Below are positions 15,914 to 22,542 of a stretch of 27,599 nucleotides of DNA, piece by piece. The stretch lies in the IMG/VR virus record IMGVR_UViG_3300020054_000308, positions 1 through 27,599 of that record; one strand, 5' to 3'. A program made the translations under genes and the position numbers. Source of the DNA: a virus. Each line of letters starts with the position of its first letter. Position 1 is the first letter of the stretch. The notes beneath the pieces were generated by a model. The model saw nothing but the letters and a program-made list of their open reading frames with translations, ran no database searches and was not told where the DNA came from.

Positions 15914-16422
15914 ACATCACACCAAGTAAGGACAACCCCGTACCCCTGTTTGTGTACGGGTCGTTGCGTGAAGGGCAGCCACTGCACGAGTGGTACCTGA
16001 GTGGTCACACGATGGCCCTGGCCTACACTCACAGCGACACCGCCCACTACGAGTTGCGGGTCACACACACCAACGCACCCTTCCCCTACATGGTGGAATC
16101 AGACCTGCCGTACAACAGTTACGTGTACGGCGAGGTGACCCACATCACTGACCCCCAGGTGCTCGCACGGATACGCCACCTGGAGGAGAGTGCTGGCTAC
16201 GAGACCAGGCAAATCTACATCAACACCACCGATAAACTGCCTTTCGGCGGGACAGATACGACGATCACCCTGGAGACCTACGAGGCCCTGGCCTTTGTGT
16301 ACCCCGACTCTGAAATTGGGGCTTACCGTATCCAGGGTGGCGACTGGTTGCGGTACGTCAAGGGCTGGTCAGAACTCACCCCCGAACACGCAGGTACGCC
16401 ACCGGCTCAGGAAATGGTATGA
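15910..16422 (+). CDS. Gamma-glutamylcyclotransferase-like (AIG2/GGCT fold) protein
   Basis: 170 residues from GTG 15910, with a strong AGGAGGAGAA ribosome binding site. The N-terminus has the family hallmark FVYGSLREG (14-22), the loop that binds the gamma-glutamyl group. The catalytic acid is probably in the HLEESAGYETR segment (E92/E93), at the position of the LDxxEGxxYxR motif of GGCT-like proteins. The beta-barrel strands YVYGEVTHI and YEALAFVY fit the fold. Known relatives convert gamma-glutamyl-amines or peptides to 5-oxoproline plus the free amine. In this operon it could remove or process what the amidoligase makes. The C-terminal about 30 residues are a Pro-rich extension. Fold call fairly firm, substrate unknown. 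Confidence 0.87.
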   Translation: MNITPSKDNPVPLFVYGSLREGQPLHEWYLSGHTMALAYTHSDTAHYELRVTHTNAPFPYMVESDLPYNSYVYGEVTHITDPQVLARIRHLEESAGYETRQIYINTTDKLPFGGTDTTITLETYEALAFVYPDSEIGAYRIQGGDWLRYVKGWSELTPEHAGTPPAQEMV

Positions 16423-16601
16423 GCGCGTTCGTGATCTTTACCCTGATGGTGCTCGTGGGTGCGGTGCTCCTTGCGCACCACATGGGTAAAGAAATAGGAG
16501 AAGAGGAGGGGTACGTGCGTGCCTGGAAGGCGTCACGCAAATGCCCCTCCTGCGGGGACTTATTAGTCCGTGATACCCTTTCGTGCTACCATGACAGATA
16601 G
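16419..16601 (+). CDS. Small membrane protein with cytoplasmic CxxC tail
   Basis: 60 residues; ATG 16419 overlaps the previous stop by 4 nt. Residues 3-20 (AFVIFTLMVLVGAVLLAH) form one clear transmembrane helix at the N-terminus. It is followed by a Glu-rich linker and a half zinc ribbon (CPSCGDLLVRDTLSCYH). The predicted topology puts the Cys-rich tail in the cytoplasm. A membrane anchor for operon products or a holin/antiholin-like protein are both possible; no family is recognised. The end of the gene forms one arm of a hairpin (16583-16604). Confidence 0.65.
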   Translation: MSAFVIFTLMVLVGAVLLAHHMGKEIGEEEGYVRAWKASRKCPSCGDLLVRDTLSCYHDR

Positions 16602-16688
16602 CACGTGTAGACCCACGCAACGAGGCCATTCTCGCTGCGTGACAACTGAATAGGTGGGGGCCGAATGTGGACTCGGCCTCCGCCCCCA
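16583..16688 (+). ncRNA. Three-hairpin structured RNA or leader element
   Basis: The only gap longer than 30 nt in the plus-strand operon downstream of 11603 holds three hairpins in series. Hairpin 1 is GTGCTA (16583-16588) with TAGCAC (16599-16604). Hairpin 2 (16614-16641) is CACGCA/TGCGTG around CGAG/CTCG with one A-C mismatch and a 6-nt loop. Hairpin 3 (16655-16688) is TGGGGG/CCCCCA around CCGA/TCGG, with a 3' bulge CCTCCG that could mask a Shine-Dalgarno. The next gene starts at 16715 with an exposed GGAGAAAG site. No known riboswitch or T-tract is seen. It may be a small RNA, a processing site or a translation-control leader. Confidence 0.45.
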
Positions 16689-16714
16689 TCCATTCACAAC
16701 CATTGGAGAAAGAA

Positions 16715-16990
16715 ATGAAGTTCGTTGACACATTGCCTGCAACACACACCAAGACAGCGGCGGCCTCGGCAAACCGGCGCAAGTTAGAGCAGTGCCAAGC
16801 CAACCCCGACAAGTGGGCGATCATCCAGTCTTACGAGGTCGGTAAGCAGAGCAGTGGTGCGCCCTACGTGTACGCAAACCAGATCAATCGGGGAGCGATC
16901 AAGAGCCTTGCTGGCTTGCGTGCGGCAGTCCGTCGGGACGGCAACAAGTACCACGTGTGGGCCACGTTCCCCTCGACGGGGAGTAAGTGA
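16715..16990 (+). CDS. Small hypothetical protein (91 aa) after the RNA element
   Basis: ATG 16715 is chosen because GGAGAAAG lies 5 nt upstream; the open frame extends back to 16667 but that part is inside the hairpin region. The product is basic, with a helical Ala/Lys-rich N-terminus and a beta-like second half (WAIIQSYEVGKQSSGAPYVY, later YHVWATFPSTG). The layout resembles small phage nucleic-acid-binding proteins, but I cannot assign a family. The stop overlaps the next start (GTGA). Confidence 0.65.
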   Translation: MKFVDTLPATHTKTAAASANRRKLEQCQANPDKWAIIQSYEVGKQSSGAPYVYANQINRGAIKSLAGLRAAVRRDGNKYHVWATFPSTGSK

Positions 16991-17169
16991 ACCGTAAGGT
17001 CACTTGCTCTACATGCAAGATGGACTTCCCCGCATCAAAGTGTGAGCAGTCAATGCGGGGTTACGAGTGTGACTCTTGCATACAACGTCAACTACGAGTT
17101 GCCCTTCGCAGGATAGAGGGCGTCAAGGTTGGCAGGAATGGCGAGTTATGGGCGGTGGGGTGTGAGTAA
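16987..17169 (+). CDS. Small zinc-finger-like protein (60 aa)
   Basis: GTG 16987 overlaps the previous stop by 4 nt. The N-terminal half has Cys in CSTC, then C, then CDSC spacing, enough for one treble-clef or ribbon zinc site. The second half is an Arg-rich helix (QRQLRVALRRIEG) that could contact nucleic acid. It is another of the Cys-rich small proteins of this operon. No family name can be given. Confidence 0.65.
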   Translation: MNRKVTCSTCKMDFPASKCEQSMRGYECDSCIQRQLRVALRRIEGVKVGRNGELWAVGCE

Positions 17170-17476
17170 ACCAACCAAGCGTGAACTGGTTGCAGTCGCA
17201 AACATCCTTGATCCAAGCCTGTCCGACGAAGCCATAGACATGGCACGTGAAGTGGTAGAAACACTTGACGACGTGCGCTCAAGTAAGGATCAATGGATCG
17301 TGGTCGCCCGTCTCATGGCGAACGGCCCCGATCTAGCGGTCGGAACTTGGACAACGAAAAAGCAAGCCCTGAAGGCGTCCGAGTGTCTGGTCTCGGCCCA
17401 TCGAGAAGAGGCACCAGGCACGGGCATGATCGTCATGCCCATGAGGCAGCCTTTATGGCTTGAGCAGTTCGAGTAG
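17162..17476 (+). CDS. Hypothetical protein, last gene of the accessory operon
   Basis: About 104 residues if it starts at GTG 17162, which gives the 8-nt overlap seen at other junctions. ATG 17138 with AAGG upstream is a reasonable alternative that adds 8 residues. The protein has an acidic helical N-terminus (LDPSLSDEAIDMAREVVETL) and then a beta strand/helix unit (QWIVVARLMANG, WTTKKQALKASECL). No motif is recognised. A hairpin follows 8 nt after the stop. Confidence 0.65.
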   Translation: MSKPTKRELVAVANILDPSLSDEAIDMAREVVETLDDVRSSKDQWIVVARLMANGPDLAVGTWTTKKQALKASECLVSAHREEAPGTGMIVMPMRQPLWLEQFE

Positions 17477-17484
17477 AAGGAGAA

Positions 17485-17511
17485 GGGGAGCCACCTCACA
17501 CGTGGCTCCCC
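17485..17511. terminator. Hairpin between convergent operons, possible bidirectional terminator
   Basis: GGGGAGCCAC (17485-17494) and GTGGCTCCCC (17502-17511) form a perfect 10-bp stem with a 7-nt loop. It lies between the stop of the plus operon (17476) and the stop of the minus operon (17518), exactly where a shared terminator belongs. No T-tract follows on either strand, as is common in actinobacteria. Confidence 0.75.
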
Positions 17512-17517
17512 ATCACC

Positions 17518-18156
17518 TTAGTAAGGGGTGCGTCCACCCAGGTACTCGATGATCTTTCTGATCCCGCGCTGGACAATCTGATCCACTCGCTGCGGACTTA
17601 TCTCCCACTCTTTCGCAATCTCCACGAGTTTCATCTCGTCAACTAATCTCAGGTACAGGACTCCGTAAGTCCGTGAGTCGAGAGACTTCATGGCTGCGTC
17701 GATGTCGGCCATCATGGCGAGCAAGTCGTTGCCCTCGCTGGCTACCTTGATCTTACGCTTCTGCCCCATCTCGGCAGGATCAAACACCTGACCAACAAGA
17801 TCAAAGTCACCCGAACCCCACACTTTTATGAGGTTCTCGACCATCGCAGGGCGGTAGAAGTATTCATCTTCGGGCTGGTAGCCGAGCCTTGCCGCCTTCT
17901 CCTTGCGTGCCACTCGATCACAGTGGCGGCGCAGCATCTTGATTAGTGCTGCCTCACCCTGCCTACGCTCCTGCTTATCCTCTCGATCCAGGTACTCGAT
18001 GACCTTACTTTTTTTCTTGACTGCGAACTCGCAGGCTGACTGCTTGAGATCATCAAAGTCGATAAACTTGTTGAAGTTTCGGTGGACGGGAGCCGCTGCC
18101 ACGGCAGCAAAATCAGTAACTTCCATCCAGAATGCGTCGTCTAGTTCTAGTGCCAC
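17518..18156 (-). CDS. Phage sigma-70-like transcription factor
   Basis: 212 residues from GTG 18156, 4 nt after the metallophosphoesterase stop. Residues 34-41 (FDDLKQSA) resemble the conserved region 2 motif of sigma factors, with helices on both sides (25-95). Residues 155-206 form a region 4-type helix-turn-helix (MKSLDSRTYGVLYLRLVDEM, then LVEIAKEWEISPQRVDQIVQ), where EIAK...IS..RV.QI is the -35-recognition signature. The middle is divergent and lacks a classical region 3. A phage sigma factor would redirect host RNA polymerase to phage promoters, probably late ones, but I could not find a shared promoter motif. It is last in the replication operon. A divergent sigma-like regulator is the alternative. 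Confidence 0.78.
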   Translation of the reverse strand: MALELDDAFWMEVTDFAAVAAAPVHRNFNKFIDFDDLKQSACEFAVKKKSKVIEYLDREDKQERRQGEAALIKMLRRHCDRVARKEKAARLGYQPEDEYFYRPAMVENLIKVWGSGDFDLVGQVFDPAEMGQKRKIKVASEGNDLLAMMADIDAAMKSLDSRTYGVLYLRLVDEMKLVEIAKEWEISPQRVDQIVQRGIRKIIEYLGGRTPY

Positions 18157-18160
18157 ACCC

Positions 18161-18904
18161 TCACCGCCACGAGTACTTGACGCCCTCAACAATGAATGAC
18201 TTGTTGATGATGGGCACGGCCACTGGAGTCACGTTGCTTCCTTCCACGTACAGCAGGCCGAAGCCTTGCTGCCAATTCTTGAACTTGGCATACCTCATGC
18301 CAGGGCTCCCGAAGTCAGCAAGCGTGCCCACCTCGAAGCCTGTCCTGATGGAGGGCTTCTTGTCTCCGAGGTAGGTGAACGTGTGGTGGGCGATCCCTTG
18401 CCTGTGGGTGTGACCGCACACCACCGACTTATTCGTGCGCATGGTCAGGCCAAGTGCTGTCTGTCCACTCTTACTCGACTGCGTGCCCTCGTCCCCGTGC
18501 ATGAGTAGCCAGCCTGGGGCTGGTGACCAGGGGTCTTGGTGGTAGGTCACGCCGAGTTCCCTGAACTTGTAGAACTCTTCCAGTTGCATCTCGGGGATGG
18601 TCTCGAATGCTGGGACACGGGACAGGGCAGCGAACCATCGGTCGAGGTGATTGCTGCGGGTGATGTGCTTGATCTTCAACATCCCCAACACGTCCACCAC
18701 TCGGTCTCGCTCCTTGCCCAGGTCTCCCTGGTACATGCTGCGGGTGTTGAGTGAGTACCTGCTGATGGGTGCGAGGTCGCTCTCGTCGCCGACAGAGATC
18801 ACGTCATCGGGCTCGTACTCCTCGATGAACTGAGCGACAGCATCGACAGCCTTCTTATCCTCGAAGGGTATTTGCAGGTCAGAAATAACAACTATTCTTT
18901 TCAT
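18161..18904 (-). CDS. Calcineurin-like metallophosphoesterase
   Basis: 247 residues; ATG 18904 overlaps the previous stop by 4 nt. All metal-site blocks are present in order: SDLQIP (8-13, Asp9), GDESD (39-43), the SNHLD variant of the GNHD block (84-88), MHGDE (135-139) and GHTHR (164-168). These bind two metals in the calcineurin-like fold. Such phage enzymes are predicted phosphodiesterases or phosphatases acting on nucleic acid or nucleotides, and some resemble the Mre11/SbcD catalytic core. No partner SbcC-like ATPase is seen here. The length fits a single-domain enzyme. The substrate is not predictable by eye. Confidence 0.9.
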   Translation of the reverse strand: MKRIVVISDLQIPFEDKKAVDAVAQFIEEYEPDDVISVGDESDLAPISRYSLNTRSMYQGDLGKERDRVVDVLGMLKIKHITRSNHLDRWFAALSRVPAFETIPEMQLEEFYKFRELGVTYHQDPWSPAPGWLLMHGDEGTQSSKSGQTALGLTMRTNKSVVCGHTHRQGIAHHTFTYLGDKKPSIRTGFEVGTLADFGSPGMRYAKFKNWQQGFGLLYVEGSNVTPVAVPIINKSFIVEGVKYSWR

Positions 18905-19176
18905 CCAACATCCTGGATTCGGTCTTGCCAGCGACCTATCTGCAGGTCAAGCCCGACAAGATAGTTGATGGCGTCCGCTATCTCTTGACGGATCTCCAGC
19001 AGGCACCGAGCGGGGTCATAGTTCTCGATTAGTTGCTGGTCTTCCTCGCCGTACTCACGTGCGCCAGCATCTTGAATGCGGAAGCGCGCATAGTTTGTAG
19101 CACGTCGATGATAACGGACTAACTCTTCGACCGAGAGGCCGAAGGGTGGGGCGAAGGGCGGTGGAGTAGCCACCAT
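18901..19176 (-). CDS. Hypothetical all-helical protein, weakly MazG-like
   Basis: 91 residues from ATG 19176, with AGGAAGG 7 nt upstream. It starts with a Pro-rich stretch, then several helices. Near residues 60-75, LEIRQEIADAINYLVGL resembles the second helix of all-alpha NTP pyrophosphatases (ExxE...ExxD, then Y). Only this half of the motif is visible, so the assignment is weak. If correct it would hydrolyse nucleotide triphosphates, in keeping with its replication neighbours. Otherwise it is an unassigned small helical protein. Confidence 0.6.
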   Translation of the reverse strand: MVATPPPFAPPFGLSVEELVRYHRRATNYARFRIQDAGAREYGEEDQQLIENYDPARCLLEIRQEIADAINYLVGLDLQIGRWQDRIQDVG

Positions 19177-19188
19177 AGGAGCACCTTC

Positions 19189-19833
19189 CTATTCGATTGC
19201 CCTCACAAGGTCTGCGAGGTACTGCGCTCCTTGATTCACAAGCGTACTATTGACGTCCTCCCCCAGGGGCAGCGACACGCGCACCGCATCTGGCAGCATT
19301 TCAGTCAGTTTCTTGGCCAACTCTTGACCAGGATTACTGCCGTCCTCCTTCAGGTCGTTATCACACATGATAAGCACCCGCTCGATGCCGTCAAAGCAAC
19401 GACGGAAGTGAGGCTTCCATCCGTTCACACCAGGCACAGCCACGGCAGGGAAGCCAGCAACAGTAGCGGCAATGGCGTCGAGTTCGCCCTCCACTATGAG
19501 GATGTGATCGAAGGCTTCAATGATCGCCTGAGCGTTGAATAAGTGATGCCTCTGTCCAGTTGGTGATTGGTAGCGAGGGCTGCCCTCCGTCAGTCGTCGG
19601 AACTTGAAGCCGACCACACCGGCAGGCGTGATGTACGGGATCGACAACATGCCAGTGAATCTGTGGTCGTGTCCAGGTTCCGGCTCGGCGACGTAGCCGA
19701 GAAGAAACTGCGGGGCTGCATCCAGTAAGCCTCGGCCACCAAGGTATTCCTCTGCTGGTGAGCCACCGAGTTCGAGGTGGTACACGTGGGCTGCACGTGT
19801 CCACAAGTCCATCAACTTTTCGTTAGGTTTCAT
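19189..19833 (-). CDS. TOPRIM-domain primase protein (split DnaG-like core)
   Basis: 214 residues from ATG 19833; only a weak GAAG precedes it. The N-terminal half follows the DnaG core: AEEYLGGRGLLDAAPQFLLG (28-46), then GMLSIPYITPAGVVGFKFRR (61-80), PRYQSP and HHLFNA. The TOPRIM site follows: VEGELDA with Glu115 (114-120) and CDND (157-160, DxD), with GQELAKKL after it. The catalytic metal residues are therefore intact. A primase makes RNA primers for DNA synthesis. The zinc-binding domain is missing from this protein but is encoded by the gene at 20620-20958, three genes upstream in the operon. The helicase-interaction domain is absent. Confidence 0.87.
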   Translation of the reverse strand: MKPNEKLMDLWTRAAHVYHLELGGSPAEEYLGGRGLLDAAPQFLLGYVAEPEPGHDHRFTGMLSIPYITPAGVVGFKFRRLTEGSPRYQSPTGQRHHLFNAQAIIEAFDHILIVEGELDAIAATVAGFPAVAVPGVNGWKPHFRRCFDGIERVLIMCDNDLKEDGSNPGQELAKKLTEMLPDAVRVSLPLGEDVNSTLVNQGAQYLADLVRAIE

Positions 19834-19859
19834 TCTTCAAGCGATCTCTCGAAGGCCAA

Positions 19860-20009
19860 TCAAAAAGTGGGATCTCCCTTACGGGCGGATCGGGCCTGAT
19901 TGAGTACCTCCCGCAGTCGAAGGCGTAACTTGCGCACCTGAGCAGCAATCGGTAGCAATCTGTGTTCGTTGGCCCTCCACAGTGGGGACAAGGGGGGGTC
20001 ATAGGTCAA
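19860..20009 (-). CDS. Small basic hypothetical protein with TTG start
   Basis: TTG 20009 overlaps the Rpf-like gene's stop (TTGA) with AAGGA upstream, giving 49 residues. The frame continues open further back, but that part lies within the Rpf-like gene. The product has an Arg-rich amphipathic helix (AAQVRKLRLRLREVLNQARS). It lies between the Rpf-like and TOPRIM genes. Function unknown; nucleic-acid or protein contact is suggested only by the helix. Confidence 0.45.
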   Translation of the reverse strand: MTYDPPLSPLWRANEHRLLPIAAQVRKLRLRLREVLNQARSARKGDPTF

Positions 20010-20437
20010 CAGTCCTTTACGTGTGTGTATCCAGCACCGTGAGCATGGCTGGCCGACCAATGATGCGCGCCCTCCAAGCCGGGCTTCTTGGCACGACTGT
20101 TCGCAACAACCCAAAACATCTCCTCCTGGAGATACGGCGGTGCTTTGTTGGGTCGAACACCGACATAGCCTGGGTCAACCTTCACGACGTATGCGTCCCA
20201 CGTTGACTGAATAAACTGATAGGCACCTGAGCCTCCACTTCCATCGCTCTTGAAGTTGGATCCACTCTCACGGGCCAGGATACATTTTCTAAACGGTTCG
20301 TATTTTTTATTGTAATGCCAGCCACGGTAGAGGCTGTCGGGGATCTCTTGCACATTCTTTGTTGGTGTCCACGGATTCTTGTAGTCGAAGTCTCCCTTGC
20401 CGGTAAGGGCCACCGTCAGTACGAGTGCCTCTAGCAT
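20006..20437 (-). CDS. Resuscitation-promoting-factor-like lytic transglycosylase
   Basis: 143 residues from ATG 20437, preceded by GGAGAAAAAA. The core ILARESGSNFKSDGSGGSGA (53-72), then YQFIQSTWDAY, matches the Rpf/transglycosylase pattern (ESGxNxx...GxGGxxQFxxxTW). Glu57 is the predicted catalytic acid. Rpf enzymes cleave peptidoglycan glycan strands in actinobacteria. Residues 2-12 are hydrophobic (LEALVLTVALT), but there is no proper signal peptide with a basic n-region, so export would need another route. The position inside a replication operon, away from the endolysin at 26975-27454, is unusual. Possible roles are virion entry, lysis help or waking dormant hosts. Confidence 0.75.
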   Translation of the reverse strand: MLEALVLTVALTGKGDFDYKNPWTPTKNVQEIPDSLYRGWHYNKKYEPFRKCILARESGSNFKSDGSGGSGAYQFIQSTWDAYVVKVDPGYVGVRPNKAPPYLQEEMFWVVANSRAKKPGLEGAHHWSASHAHGAGYTHVKDC

Positions 20438-20446
20438 TTTTTTCTC

Positions 20447-20623
20447 CTACTCTTCATCTTCTTCAGGGTACAAATCTCGAAACGCTGGATCGGGGGTGAA
20501 TCCTACCGAACCGTTTTCGCTAGTGGTGAGGCGGTCAGCCTCGCCCTTCTCTTCCTCCACGTTGGTGGTCAGATCGAGGTTGATATCCAGTGTCCAGCCA
20601 AGATACTCCACAGTAAGTCTCAT
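20447..20623 (-). CDS. Small acidic hypothetical protein (58 aa)
   Basis: ATG 20623 overlaps the zinc-finger primase stop by 4 nt (ATGA), so I prefer it to the longer open frame. The N-terminus is beta-like (MRLTVEYLGWTLDINLDL) and the C-terminal half is strongly acidic, ending YPEEDEE. Acidic tails in replication proteins often mediate contacts with DNA-binding partners, as in SSB, but no family is assigned here. Confidence 0.55.
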   Translation of the reverse strand: MRLTVEYLGWTLDINLDLTTNVEEEKGEADRLTTSENGSVGFTPDPAFRDLYPEEDEE

Positions 20624-20958
20624 GATGTGGCCCGAAGCCTGGGTGGAGTCCACCGCTTACCCTTAGAACGCCTAGGAATGCTCCAAATCGGCTCTGTCGA
20701 GGAGCCTGACAGGCTTTCTACCATCCTACGAGCATCCTGATATGACCCCTGCTCCATCGCTTGTACGAGGGCGATGGGGCCACCGCCTGCACCGCAAGCA
20801 TGGCAGTGCCAAAGACCCTTCTGGCGGTTCACGGAGGCACTCGGGACTCGATCATCGTGAGCGGGGCACTTGATCGAACGCTCGCCATAGCCAGGCTCCG
20901 GTAGCCCATAGTGCTCGAACACAGCAAGCAACTGCTGCTCCATCACGTCCTCGTTCAT
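20620..20958 (-). CDS. CHC2-type zinc-finger protein, primase N-terminal half
   Basis: 112 residues; ATG 20958 overlaps the previous stop by 4 nt, preferred over an upstream GTG. Residues 31-60 carry the DnaG zinc finger: CPAHDD (Cys31, His34), then WHCHACGAGG (Cys52, Cys55). This is the zinc pattern that recognises DNA template sequence in bacterial primases. The following helix IALVQAMEQGSYQDARRMVE fits the DnaG order. The protein ends with a basic Arg/Lys tail and lacks TOPRIM, which is encoded separately at 19189-19833. The two probably cooperate as a two-subunit primase. Confidence 0.87.
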   Translation of the reverse strand: MNEDVMEQQLLAVFEHYGLPEPGYGERSIKCPAHDDRVPSASVNRQKGLWHCHACGAGGGPIALVQAMEQGSYQDARRMVESLSGSSTEPIWSIPRRSKGKRWTPPRLRATS

Positions 20959-21320
20959 GCCACATGACCCCACTTCAGCAGGTTGATGAACGTGTCGATG
21001 GTCATGACGACCCGACCCTCACCCGTGCCAGCCTGACGAGTCTTAGTCATCACCACGGGGATCGTGTTCCGGTCATACTTGAGGTCATAGTTGCAAGACT
21101 CAACGTCGGCCTCCCGAAGGAAGCCCTTCATCTGACTCCAGACATCCTTGACATTCTTCGCCTCAATCACGATGTCGAAGTCGGCCCCTGTTATGCAAAC
21201 GTCACCGATGTCCTTCGATCCTGCGCGAGGAAGGCGACGAGCCTTCACGCCTTGAGTGTTCAAGTGATCCTCGACGTCACGCTCCCATTGAGAGCCTTTG
21301 CGTTTGTTTGCTGTGCTCAC
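20955..21320 (-). CDS. Holliday-junction-resolvase-like PD-(D/E)XK nuclease
   Basis: 121 residues; GTG 21320 overlaps the WhiB stop (GTGA). The N-terminus NKRKGSQWERDVEDHL (5-20, Glu13) and the core AGSKDIGDVCI with FDIVIEAKN (Asp40, Glu53, Lys55) match the small archaeal Hjc-like/VSR-like PD-(D/E)XK fold. These enzymes cut branched DNA, and phages use them to trim replication intermediates before packaging. The C-terminal half (IPVVMTKTR, VVMTIDTFINLLKW) supplies the remaining strands. A plain site-specific endonuclease is the alternative. Confidence 0.82.
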   Translation of the reverse strand: MSTANKRKGSQWERDVEDHLNTQGVKARRLPRAGSKDIGDVCITGADFDIVIEAKNVKDVWSQMKGFLREADVESCNYDLKYDRNTIPVVMTKTRQAGTGEGRVVMTIDTFINLLKWGHVA

Positions 21321-21727
21321 TTCTTACCTCTTGAGTTCAACCCTCTTGACTTCAACTCGTCTCGGATTCGCTGATTGTTCCGCGCGTTGCGTTCCAGTCG
21401 CCGGTCATTCACTTCTTCCTGGTGCGCCACGCGATCCGCAATATCAGTATCTACCTGCTGAAGCAGGCGATCAATGAAGCCGGGCCGATCAGAGTAAGTT
21501 TTCTTCCTGTACTTGTGCAGCAAGTCCACCCTTTTCCATGAGGTCAGGCCACCCCACACGCCGAACTCTTCTTGCTGATCGAACGATGCAGTCATGCACT
21601 CACGCTGCACAGGGCATTGAGAACAAATCATCACGGCCTCCCACTGCTGGCCTTGGCACTCGGGGAACCACAACTCTGGATCGACGGATCGGCACGTTGC
21701 CGCCTCGTGCCACTGCACTACTGCCAT
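21317..21727 (-). CDS. WhiB-family Fe-S transcription regulator
   Basis: 136 residues from ATG 21727, overlapping the ATPase gene end. Four Cys bind the [4Fe-4S] cluster: Cys12, Cys35, Cys38 and Cys44 (ICSQCPVQREC), with WFPE after the first, and the GVWGG turn at 56-60 is the family signature. WhiB-like proteins occur only in actinobacteria and their phages and bind the host sigma factor to alter transcription. This is the strongest host indicator in the window. The C-terminal about 70 residues are a long, very charged helical tail, ending with a basic SRGLNSRGKK, which may contact DNA. Confidence 0.93.
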   Translation of the reverse strand: MAVVQWHEAATCRSVDPELWFPECQGQQWEAVMICSQCPVQRECMTASFDQQEEFGVWGGLTSWKRVDLLHKYRKKTYSDRPGFIDRLLQQVDTDIADRVAHQEEVNDRRLERNARNNQRIRDELKSRGLNSRGKK

Positions 21728-22539
21728 TCCCTCTTGGTTCTGTACAACTCCAGTTCTTGCAGGCTGTTGAAGAGCGACATCGTTGGTGCGTCGCAGTACA
21801 CGGTGGTCGGATTGGTGGCGTTGGGGTCGGCCTCGCCGTCCCGATTCTTCACAGCCGCTACATGAAACTTATCGCCGTCGCGTGCGACCGAAAGAATAAC
21901 CTCGGGAAGTTGATTGACCTTACCCATGACCGAGCGCATAGGGCCTGGGGTGTTGGGATTACTTGACTGCTCGCTCGTGTGGTGCAGGGCTATGACTGCA
22001 CTCTCAGTCTCACGAGCCAACGAGTGCAGCGCACTCATGGCATCTCTCAGCCCTGTCCATTCGTTGTCGTGCGTCGCCTGAATATTCATCAAGTTGTCTA
22101 CAAAAATCGCTGCTGGAGGCCTCCCGAACACCTCGACATACGCCTGCACTTCTTCATAGATTCCGTCGAGTGTCGGGTGAGGGTCAGGCTCAATGCGCAC
22201 CCGGCGGGTCAGGTCGTAGATCGCATCCTCAAGCAGCACTTCGCCTTCCGTGTCACGCAACCTCTTGACTTCGTTCACGGGCATTTGCAGCATGATGGCC
22301 CCAGCCCGGTTCGCCATCGTTCCCTGGTCGGAGTCGGCATTGAGATACAACACTGACTCCCCACACTTCACGGCGTACCAGAATGCGAACAGCGTCTTGC
22401 CTCGACCCGGTTGACCGGCAACTACGTGGAGTTGTCCACGGCGAAATCTAATTGTGCTTGCCGTCAAGGCGGGGAGGATCTCAGGAAGATCCTCACCCGC
22501 CAACGACGAGCCACGAATGACCTGAAGTAAAGAGCGCAC
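21718..22539 (-). CDS. RecA/DnaB-like replicative ATPase
   Basis: 273 residues with a GTG start at 22539; no good ribosome binding site, so it is probably coupled to the gene ending at 22543. Walker A is GQPGRGKT (42-49), Walker B is AAIFVDNL (143-150) and a sensor-like VIALHHTSEQ follows at about 187-196. The order and the LYLNADSD segment fit the RecA-like ATPase core of DnaB and similar helicases. It lacks the N-terminal helical domain of full-length DnaB, so it may be a trimmed helicase or a RadA/Sak4-like recombinase. Neighbouring primase genes favour a replication role. Confidence 0.83.
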   Translation of the reverse strand: MRSLLQVIRGSSLAGEDLPEILPALTASTIRFRRGQLHVVAGQPGRGKTLFAFWYAVKCGESVLYLNADSDQGTMANRAGAIMLQMPVNEVKRLRDTEGEVLLEDAIYDLTRRVRIEPDPHPTLDGIYEEVQAYVEVFGRPPAAIFVDNLMNIQATHDNEWTGLRDAMSALHSLARETESAVIALHHTSEQSSNPNTPGPMRSVMGKVNQLPEVILSVARDGDKFHVAAVKNRDGEADPNATNPTTVYCDAPTMSLFNSLQELELYRTKREWQ

Positions 22540-22542
22540 GTA

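Noticed and set aside
18901-19176. Full MazG/MazZ call and a 2-aminoadenine DNA pathway
   Set aside because: Only the second half of the MazG motif is visible and no PurZ-like or DatZ-like gene is present in the window.
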